From Rhynchopus sp. YZ270_cl-10 (Eukaryota > Euglenozoa > Diplonemea > Diplonemida > Diplonemidae): DNA of 64,000 nt. The first letter of the stretch is position 1. Each line of letters starts with the position of its first letter. Location: positions 1,178,001 to 1,242,000 of the forward strand of contig OZ037837.1 in the NCBI GenBank assembly GCA_964035575.1. Direction: 5' to 3'. Shown in pieces: positions 11,866 through 20,500 of the stretch. The translations under genes were made by a program, and so were the position numbers. The notes beneath the pieces are model-generated. The model did no database searches and had not been told where the DNA came from. It saw nothing but the letters and a program-made list of their open reading frames with translations.

Positions 11866-12702
11866 AGGAAAAAAAGTTTTGAATTTTTTTTAAAAAAGGA
11901 CGAAAAAGATCGTAACACCTCTGAATTTTTTTGGAGGAAAAAAAGGTGGGGGGGATGGGAGTTGGATATTTCAGGGAAAAAAGGAAAAAAAAGAGAGAGA
12001 AAAGGGGGAGAGGGGGATGAAATGTTAGGATATGAGAGGTCAAGCGAGGTTCTTAAAGTCATTTATTACATTTGTTTTCTTATTGGAAAAAAAAAAATTG
12101 TTGGAGTAGTGTAGCTGCCATTTTGACGGTCTTTCACTGTCTTCACTCCATGTGTCACACTCAGCATTTTCTTTTGTTGTTGGTGGTAAAGAGGAGGGGT
12201 TTTGTGCATTTATCCAGGGCTGGCTTGTATTGTTTGTGGTCAGTCAGAGGTGCCTGTATCAACAATTACCGCGTATAACGTGGGTAGCGTACCAACTAAA
12301 AAGATAAACGGGGGTTTTTTAAATACCTATTGTTATTTCCCCCCCCGCGTCTTCATTTTTTTTAATTTTTATCGAAGGGAAAAAAGGAGCGAAGAGCAGC
12401 GGTTTCTTTAACCGCCGAGAGAGCGAGGGGTTTGAGGGTAGTTTGTTTTTCGGGGGAATTTTTTTAGGTACATTGTCACGAGGGCTTTGTATTTCAAGTT
12501 AGCGATGTAAGGTGTTCATGTACAGGTATGATGGGATTTCATCTCTTCATTCGTTTCCTGAGATGCGTTTTTCGGCACGTTTTTCAGCTACTCTTTGTTT
12601 TTCCCTCCCCCACTTTTCTGCATGTCTTCTTCTTTTTCTTTTTCATTTCCTCTCTTGTTTATTGCAGTGTCTAAAGGGGGGGGCGGAGGGTGGGGGTGGG
12701 TG

Positions 12703-12740
12703 CACGACGTTGAAGTAAATAACTTTACTTCAACGTCGTG
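12703..12740. repeat. Perfect 17-bp hairpin
   Basis: CACGACGTTGAAGTAAA at 12703-12719 is followed by TAAC and its exact reverse complement at 12724-12740. It stands alone between a G-rich stretch and a GTGTGGGGG stretch. Confidence 0.75.
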
Positions 12741-12977
12741 TGTGGGGGTACCGTGCGTCTGGGTCTGCGTCGAAGCATGCATCCCACCCTTCCCATCAGG
12801 TGTTTTCAGATGAAAATTTTTTTGACCAAAAAAAAAACAAAAAACACCCCTAAAAAACCGGTCCCTAAAAAAACCTCTGGCAGGGAGGGGGAAAAAAACT
12901 GCGTCATTTTTTAAAAAAAAAATTGAAAGGGAGGGGCTGAATTTATCCACAAAAAAACACGGGTCAGGAAAGATCTT

Positions 12978-13545
12978 TTGTCTTTTTTTGTCTTTTTTTG
13001 TCTTTTTTCGAGAATCTCGGGAGAAAAAAAAAAAAAAATCAAGATTTTCAGGATTTTTGTCTTTTTTTTTCAGGATCTCTCGAGATCTTTGAGATCTTTG
13101 AAAAATCCTGAAAAAAAAAGGAAAAAAAAGGAAAAAAAGAGAGAAAAAGATGAAAAAGATCTTGAAAATCTTTTTTTTCTCAAAAAAAAGATAAAAAAGA
13201 TTTTTGGGATTTTGAAAAATCTTTTTGGGAAAAAAAAAAAAAAAGATTTTGAAAATCTTTTTTTTTTTTTTTCAAAGATTTCTCAAGATCTCGAGATTTT
13301 TCATGAAATTTCATGGATTTTTCCAGGATTTTTCAGGATTTTTTCAGGATTTTTTCAGGATTTTCAAATCTTTTCTCTTTTTTTTTTTCTCCCATCAATT
13401 TATTGATTGCATATGATGAAAATACTTTTTCTCCCAAAAATCTTTTTTTTTTTTTTTTTTCGGGAGAAGAGGATTTTTTTTCTCGAAAAAAAAAAAAAAA
13501 AAAAAGATCTTTCCCGACCCGTGAAAAAAAAAAAAAAAAAAAAGC
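12978..13545. repeat. A/T homopolymer and GATCTT-type low-complexity block
   Basis: Repeated TTTTCAGGATTTTTTCAGG, GATCTTTGAGATCTTTG and runs of up to 20 A or T. Open frames here are only Phe/Lys runs and are not genes. Confidence 0.7.
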
Positions 13546-14416
13546 AAAAAAGCTGTGGCTGTTTTCAGATTGTTTTGAAAAGGTGGCTAAGCACAAAGCT
13601 TTCGTTACATCTTAATTAAAACATTTTCCTTTAAAAACAGCAACACGCAGTGTTTTCAATTTTTTTTTGTTTTTTTTTGTTTTTTGTGGGTGGTGAATCA
13701 TAGAAAAGAGTTATGGGGACAGGGGTTAGGGGTTGGGGGTGTTGTAGAGCATCGTATACCGCCGAAGGAGTTTCGCACCTTTGATGGCATTTCATTTCAT
13801 TGTGGGGGGGCTTTTTTTTGTGTTTTTTTTTGTGGGGGGGACAGGGGTACACTGTCATGAGACAGATTTGTATTTCACGCCCCCCCTTCATTTTTTTTCT
13901 TTGAGATTCGTTGTCAAGAACAGCATGCTTATAATATAAAAACAAACAAAAAGAGGAAAGGCTGCGTGGAGTTCACACGAGAAACAAGCGAGGTGTCTAC
14001 CACGTCATCAATTTTTCAAAAAAAAAAAAAAAAAAAAAAAAAAATAGGAAAACAAACCGCAAGAAGAAAAGAGAGAAATGGTTTTTTCTCATATGAAAAA
14101 AAGTACTCTGAGAGATTCGTTAAGGATTCGTATGACATAATATTAACTTTTTGTCAGCGGTGTGACAAAAAGTGAAATTGTGTTTTTAGCCTAAAAATGG
14201 GTGGGGGAGATGTAAAAAGTACTTTTTTTTTTACTTTTTGTCACACTTGATCTGCCTTTGTTTTTGGTGGGATTTTGGGTTGGTGTGGCATAATGTTGTG
14301 GTCTTCATGCCCAGGTCATATCCTGCTACTTATTTCTCGGCATTGTGTTGGGATTTGTGTATTCAATATAATTTATGCCTTACGAACACTTATCGATCTC
14401 TCAGAGTACTTTTTTT

Positions 14417-15476
14417 TATATGGCAGCGTCCGCGAAAGACCCCCCCCCTAAAGCTAACATCCATGCTTATTGGTATTTCACTAATTAGAATTTTGGTATT
14501 TTATAAGATTTTTTTTTAAAATGAACTCAGAGTTAAGTTTCTGAGTTCATTTAAAAAAAAAATCGGTGAAAAATTCCGAGTAGGTATTAATTTAAATAGG
14601 AAAAGCTATGTCAACAGCTATGTGTCCCCTTATTTTACCTGTGAATACTAAGGATATAGGAAGGAATTCACTAATATCTGTCTCTAAACCCATTATCAAA
14701 AAGGGGGGGGAGGAAAGGGGGGTGGAGGCTTGTCGCCCCCTCCGAACACTCTAAATAGAGTGCGAAAGAGCTTCACGATCCGGGTCGTCTGCGGCGATGT
14801 CGACTTTCTCGCAGAAACCCCCCTTTTTTGAGTGACCCTATTGACCTCTGTGATGAGTCTCTCCAAGAGTTACAGACAATTGTCCTCCTGTTCCTCCTGT
14901 TCCTCCTCCGTCTCGCTCTCATTGTCCTCCTGGGGTGCCGGTGATGCAACTACAGGAGTAGTAAACGGCGGACACCCCTTTTCTCCTGGTGGTTCTCTTC
15001 TGCATATGGAGAGACATATGCTTCGAGCTCCACACCTCGCGCATCCAGCTCCTCGCGTCCCACCCTTTGCCCCCCTGCCAGTGAACCCCTGCATACACCT
15101 GCAGCTCGGCGAAGTTTTTTAGGCCTCGGAAAGGCCGGGTTTTCAGCTCCTGAGCGAATGCTTTGGCTGCTGATTCCATTTCCCCCTGTTGTGTTGTTCT
15201 GTGGGTGGTTATATGGGTGTTTGTGAGGATTTCCTTGTATATCCTTAGTATTTACAGGTAAAATAAGGGGACACATAGCTGTTGACATAGCTTTTCCTAT
15301 CTAAATTAATACCTACTCGGAATTTTTCACCGATTTTTTTTTTAATGAACTCAGAAACTTAACTCTGAGTTCATTTAAAAAAAAAATCTTATAAAATACC
15401 AAAATTTTAATTAGTGAAATACCAATAAGCATGGATGTTAGCTTTAGGGGGGGGTCTTTCGCGGACGCTCCCATAT
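14417..15476. mobile_element. 1.06-kb element with 256-bp terminal inverted repeats
   Basis: The left arm, 14417-14672, and right arm, 15221-15476, are imperfect reverse complements of about 256 bp. Outermost shared phrases are TATATGGCAGCGTCCGCG and its complement near 15461-15476. Each arm itself holds a smaller palindrome (ATGAACTCAGAGTTAAG, TCTGAGTTCAT). The 548-bp core has no transposase I can recognise; its best frames are short and compositionally biased. This looks like a foldback or non-autonomous DNA transposon. I could not define a target duplication. Confidence 0.65.
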
Positions 15477-15507
15477 AGAGAAAAAATTATATATTGAGCA
15501 AAAAGCG

Positions 15508-15694
15508 GACTTGTCACACTCGTGTGGTTCTCACCAATCAGTTGGTTTTTTGTATCACTCGCTTCGCTCGTGATACAAAATTCTATGTCACACTCGCTTC
15601 GCTCGTGAGACAACATAAATTACGTCACTCGCTTCGCTCGTGACGTAAAAGAACCAACTGATTTGTGAGAACCACACTCGTGTGACAAAAAGTC
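15508..15694. repeat. Nested palindrome: three hairpins inside one outer stem
   Basis: An outer stem of about 45 bp (15508-15550 with 15645-15694; TGTGGTTCTCAC, AATCAGTTGGTT) encloses three separate hairpins at 15551-15578, 15584-15617 and 15620-15648. Each hairpin has the core CACTCGCTTCGCTCGTG, but the flanking stem bases differ and still pair (TGTATC/GATACA, TATGTC/GACA-CATA, TTACGTC/GACGTAA). Single strands could fold as a cloverleaf. It directly abuts the right arm of the 14417-15476 element. Confidence 0.75.
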
Positions 15695-16689
15695 CACTTT
15701 TTTTCACCTCAATAAATAGCTATTCTTTTTTGGCTTTTTTTTTTTTTTTTTTGTGCTTTCATCCGGGGCTGGCATTGTATGAGTTAGTCAGAGGTTCCTT
15801 CGTCAATAACGACCGTTTTTTCCTCTTCAAAGTATTGGGCGAGCGACAAAATGCTTGTTTATTGATTTGGGCTGGAAATTAAAAGAAAGATAAAATGCAT
15901 GCAGCTTCGGTACATTTTTTTTTTTTTAATTTTTGAATGTCGCCCAACAAAACCTTCTTCTTGTGAGAGACGTTTGCAAATCGTACTCCATCTCTGTGCT
16001 TTCTTTTAAGAACCCTGTGAACAAAAAAACCGTGGCTGCTATCTAGTGATAGCAGTCTGTGATCAAACAAAATCCTTTGGGACGTTGCTATGTGGATACA
16101 AAACGAAGAAAATCGAGGAAAAAGAAAATGCGCAGATTTCACAGAAGTGGTGTCAACACGTTGTCAATTTAAAAAAAGAAAAAAAAAAAAAAAAAAACAA
16201 ATAAACACAAAACAACCTACCTGCCAATAGGCGGGAGGGTGGGTATACGGGGAAAGGTTAGCAGTCAAGCGCATCCAAGACGTTAGGTGAGGGGGGTGGG
16301 TGTGGTAAAGAAATGAGGGGGAAAAAAAAAGAAGCCAAAAAGGGCGTAATTGAAGATACCCCCCTCTCTCCACCCCTCTTTTTATCATTTATATCCTTGC
16401 GGCCCAAAACACATCCTTCCATCCCAGCCCCCCCTTTTTTGTCACCTCATGAAATGAAGGAGGAAATAGAAACAACGCACTTTGAACACTTTGCGGTTCT
16501 AGGGACGAACCGCGCTGCAGGGCCACTCCTCACCAAACAGGTCGAGGTGTTGTGCGTTTCACCACAACCTCTCCCATGGGTTTTATCATGTGATGAGTGT
16601 TAAGTTTCTATTTTGTGCTCCCTGTTGAATCTTCCCCACCTTCAGCTCCTTGACAGCGTCCCCCCTTTTTGATAGGGATTATTCCGTGC
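15695..16689. other. Intergenic region
   Basis: No gene seen. Contains part of a dispersed block (15757-15830, TCAGAGGTTCCTTCGTCAA), long T and A runs, and copy 2 of the CTATCTAGTGATAG element at 16012-16068. Confidence 0.55.
16012..16068 (+). repeat. Conserved small hairpin element, copy 2
   Basis: Same order as 1681-1735: CCTGTGAACAAAAAAACCGT, then GGCTGCTATCTAGTGATAGC, then an A-rich tail. Here the stem CTGCTATC/GATAGCAG is perfect. Confidence 0.6.
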
Positions 16690-16940
16690 GTGCATTGCTT
16701 CGTGGAGCTTGCAGAGTGCTGCGGAGGACTCCTTCAACTGGTTTCATATGTCACTCACCCAACCCCTTCCAGACACCCCTGCACCCTCCCACCTCTCCGA
16801 AACACACAATGTGGGTGACACGCAGCCACCGCACCACAGATGCCGAGCTGTGAGAACTGTGGCCTGCACAGCTGCAGTGCGGGATGTGCACGGAGAGGTT
16901 CTGCTGCGACACACCTGTGTGCAATGATGATCTCATGCCT
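16690..16940 (+). pseudogene. Truncated 5' fragment of a B-box gene
   Basis: This stretch matches the upstream region and first about 35 codons of the B-box genes at 44300 and 59613: the same leader (CCAGACACCCCTGCACCCTC), the start region altered so that ATG has become part of AATGTGGG, then ACAGATGCCGAGCTGTGAG and the Cys-rich start of the first finger. Small indels break the frame and the similarity stops near 16940. It is a dead fragment, about 620 bases upstream of the NACHT gene start. Confidence 0.7.
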
Positions 16941-17125
16941 TGTACCTGACGCAGAGGGGCTGGCGAACTGAGGCAAAGAGAACGTGCAGCCGCATGGGAG
17001 AAGGGATCAAGGTGACAGCTTGCCACACCTTCGTTGTTCGTACTGACGCACCTGAGGATGTTGTCCCAAGGCCAGAGCTCTCCATCCATGGAATACGCTC
17101 AATCATCTTCTGCATGGCGTCCTGC

Positions 17126-17260
17126 GTGGTGATGCTGGGGTGGAACAGGGACGTGCCCAGCCATGGGGTGCTTTCGTGCATTTGTCTGGCACCTCGGCTT
17201 GCCGTGGTTGCAGCACGAGAGCACCTTTGGCGTTCTTGCTGGGGTGGGTGGGGTGGGGTG
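17126..17260 (+). repeat. Shared upstream block D, copy 1
   Basis: A block of about 130 bp containing AACAGGGACGTGCCCAGCC, ATGGGGTGCTTTCGTGC and CAGCACGAGAGCACCTTTGG, ending in a G/T-rich stretch. Full copies: 28001-28135, 38651-38775 and 46543-46666; a partial copy is at 29508-29590. Full copies begin 430-525 bases upstream of the start codons at 17562, 28510, 39164 and 47068. A shared promoter-proximal or 5' exon sequence is the simplest reading; a mobile repeat is the alternative. Confidence 0.65.
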
Positions 17261-17561
17261 CGCTGGTGTGGGGTGCCTATCTTGGGTGGTGTTTTTATTC
17301 AGTGTGTGGGTTCACTTTCGCGACATGGCACTGTGCCGTCTGTGCCCTCAGGCAGGTGGCAGCTGTGCACATCTCCCCACTTACCCTGGGAGAGGTAGAG
17401 GGGCAGCGGGGTGTGTGGGAGGAGGGGGAGAGGCAGTGGGTGGGGGTGGGATCGCAGCAGTGGTTCAGAACTCTCTGCTTGGTCACAGCAAGACTGCCCA
17501 GAACACATCACCACAACACACCAACCTCTGTGAACAGACACATACAAGACACATCAAGAAG

Positions 17562-20500
17562 ATGGGATCCGGAGCGACGAAGCCTGAAAAGGACGAGATT
17601 GCAAAGGGAATCACAGAGAAGGAGAGGCCCGTGGACGCAGTGGACAGCGTGGACGGGAGGACAATGCTGCACAGTGCCGTGCTTGCGGGGGACGTGGAGG
17701 CAGTGCGGTTTCTTGTGGAGAACGGGGCAGGGAACGTGCGTGACAGGGACGGGAAGGTGCCGCTGTGGTACGCACTGCAGCACAGGGACGCGGATGTGCG
17801 GGGGCGACTTGAGGCGGAGCTGGGGGCGCATGCAGCACAGATCCTTGTAGAGGTGGAGGATGCTGTGCAGGTGTACCTCACTCACGGTGTCGCCACAACA
17901 ACAGCAACAGGTGTGGCAGTGGAACGGAGCAGTGGAGATGCAACGACAGCACCTCTTACTGACCCTCACATGGACATGGCGAAAGACACGAACACTTCGA
18001 CTGGAGACAGGCACCTGGGAGAGGACGATCTTGACGGGGACACGGGTGCACTGCGGCACACAGACGGACGGAAGGTGGAGTTCCTGCGGAAAACAGACGA
18101 CAACAGCAGCAACAACAACAAGAACAGCAATGGAGGTGAAGACCTGCTGTGCTGGCTGCGTGGTCTGCCAAAGGTGGATCCGCCGTTGGGCTACACAGAC
18201 GAACACGTGCGGCACATGGAGGCGGGGTTCCGTGTGGTGTGCAAGCGTCTGCTGGAGGACATGAGAGGACGGAGGGAGGCTGCGGGGACACGTGGTGGGC
18301 ACGTGGGGGTGGAGGACTGGATGGCGGCACGCGACCCGTTTGAGCTGCTGCTGTCGGGGTTCCTGTTCACGTCTGACTGCGTGGAGTATGTGCTGGACAG
18401 CGGCGGGGATGTTGTGTGCGACGAAATGGACGGGACACCGCAGATTGCGAAAGGGCCTGACGGGAAGCTGCGGTACATCAAACTGACGGAGCGTTCTGTG
18501 CTGGACAACCACGGGAGTGCTGCTGATGTGAAATCACAGTCGCTTGCGCTGTACGCAACGATGAACACTGCGATGCGTGCTGTGGGGCAGCTGGCTGCTG
18601 TGAAGGAGTGGAAGGGGACACCTGAGAAGACAGCACCGAACGTGTTTGAGCTGTCACCTGCACCCCCGCAGCTGCACGTGATTGCGACCTTTGCGCCGCT
18701 GATCCGTGGTCTGGACCGGCTGATTGGGAGCCGTCGGAAGCAGATGCGGACTGTGTTCCGTGGGATCAATGTGAACGTGTCTGCGAAGTACGCGCTGAAT
18801 ACGCACATTGTGTGGAACTGCTTCACGTCGACAACACTGAAGCAGGATGTGGCTCGGAGCTTCATGTACGGGAAGGGGGGCACGTTCTTTGTGGTGGTGG
18901 CGAAGGAGGGTGCTGCAGACGTGAAGTTCTCGTCTGTGTATGCTGGGGAGGACGAGCTGCTGTACACAGCGAACATCGAGTACCGGGTGCAGTGGAAGCT
19001 TTCGCCTACGCTGCTGCGGATGATGGGTCTGCGCTTTGATGTGATTGTGATGCAGGAGGTGTGTTCTGGTGTGGGGGAGACGAGTGCGGCTGAGCAGGTG
19101 GGTGCGCTGCAGGAGGTGATGGGACACACAGTCGCGTTCTTCAAGGACTACCTTGCGCAGTACGTGGAGGGGCGTGTGGGGGACGACACACGTGTGGATG
19201 AGTCGGAGACACGTCCGCTGATGGAGGAGGTGCGGAGGTGGCTTCGTGCACGTGGAGGTGGAGGTGGGAAGCAGATGTCTTCCGTGTGCACACAGGCAGC
19301 AGCGGGCACAGAGCGCAAGCCTGATGTGGAGGCGAGAGAAGAAAGACAAGGGACGTGTGGTGTGCTGTGTGTGATCGGAGAAGGAGGGAGCGGGAAGACG
19401 TCTGCTTCGATTGCAATTCTGAGCGACCTTGCAACGTCTGCGAGGAAGAGCGAAAGCACCAGCAACGAAGACACAACGACAAACACGGACAGAAACAGAA
19501 ACAGCGTGGTGAGTGATGTGACTGCGGATGCGGATGCGAAGCCGTACTTCCCTGTGTTTGTGGCGCTGCCGACAGTGAAGCAACACCTGCTTGAGAAGGG
19601 AGGGCTGGACAGGTTTGTGCTGGAGTCGTTTGCGCTGCGGGAGGCGGACCGTGCGTTCCTTGCGGAGACGTACGAGGTGGTGCTGGTGCTGGACTCGCTG
19701 GACGAGGTTGGGCTGACGCAGGAGGATGTGGGTGCTGTGGTGTCTGAGGGTGGCCTTCTGTGCCGGCACCCATGGGTGGAGGCACACTGCAGCGTTGTTG
19801 TGACTGTGCGTGGTGAGTACCTGAAGGGTGTGGACACGTCTCCGTCTGGTGTGTGTGGGGCTGGTGTGCGTACTCTGTACATGCAGCCGTTCACAGAGGT
19901 GGATGCGAGAACGTACATCAAACGTGCAAACACAGCCTGGGAGAAGGAACACAAAGAGGAGAAGGAGAAGTCAGCCCACAAGGAGGAGTGCACAGTCTTT
20001 GTGCGTGAGGAGGACGTTGAGGGACTTGTGCAGCTGCGGAACCCGTTTGTGCTGCACATGGCGTGCCACGCGCAGTGCAGCGGGAAGGCTTCTGAGGAGG
20101 TGATCTACGAGACCTACCTGGAGACGTGGACGAAGAAGGAGATGGCGTCTGGTGGAGTTGCTGTTGCTGTTGCTGTTGCTGATGCTGTTTCGGATGTGTC
20201 TTTGGAGGATGTGGTGCGTGCAGGGGAGCTTGTTGCATGCAGGATGCTGGAGACAAACGAGTGGCAGGGGACTGTGGGTGTGGCGTCGGAGGTTCTTGAT
20301 TCGCAGCACGGTGTGTGTGAGGCTGTGCGGGATGCGTGCTTCCGCTGCCTGCCGTTCCGGATTGAGGACTTTGGGGAGGAGCGGAGTGCGTTCACGTTCC
20401 GGCACAAGTCGCTTGGGGAGCACCTTGCAGCACGGCGGCTTGCACGTGATCCAGCAGGGACACTGGGGACGCTGGTGCAGCGGAGCTTCAGCAAGGACTC

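Larger units (their letters stand above)
11866..14416. other. Gene-free, low-complexity region downstream of the nucleoporin gene
   Basis: No gene seen. Dispersed fragments include a block at 12204-12310 (a TCAGAGGTGCCTG phrase and GTAGCGTACCAACTAA, shared with 15757-15830, 27787-27860, 37298 and 49768-49810), element B copies at 12468 and 13846, and a degenerate element A at 13580-13625. 12978-13545 is nearly pure A/T run, TTTTCAGGATTTTT and GATCTT-type palindromic text. Confidence 0.6.

Noticed and set aside
12978-13416. Phe/Lys-rich frames of up to 142 codons
   Set aside because: Translation of homopolymer and low-complexity DNA.
17163-17561. N-terminal extension of the NACHT protein
   Set aside because: It lies in the repeated block D and has no ATG-based start; the ATG at 17562 with a myristoylation pattern is better.
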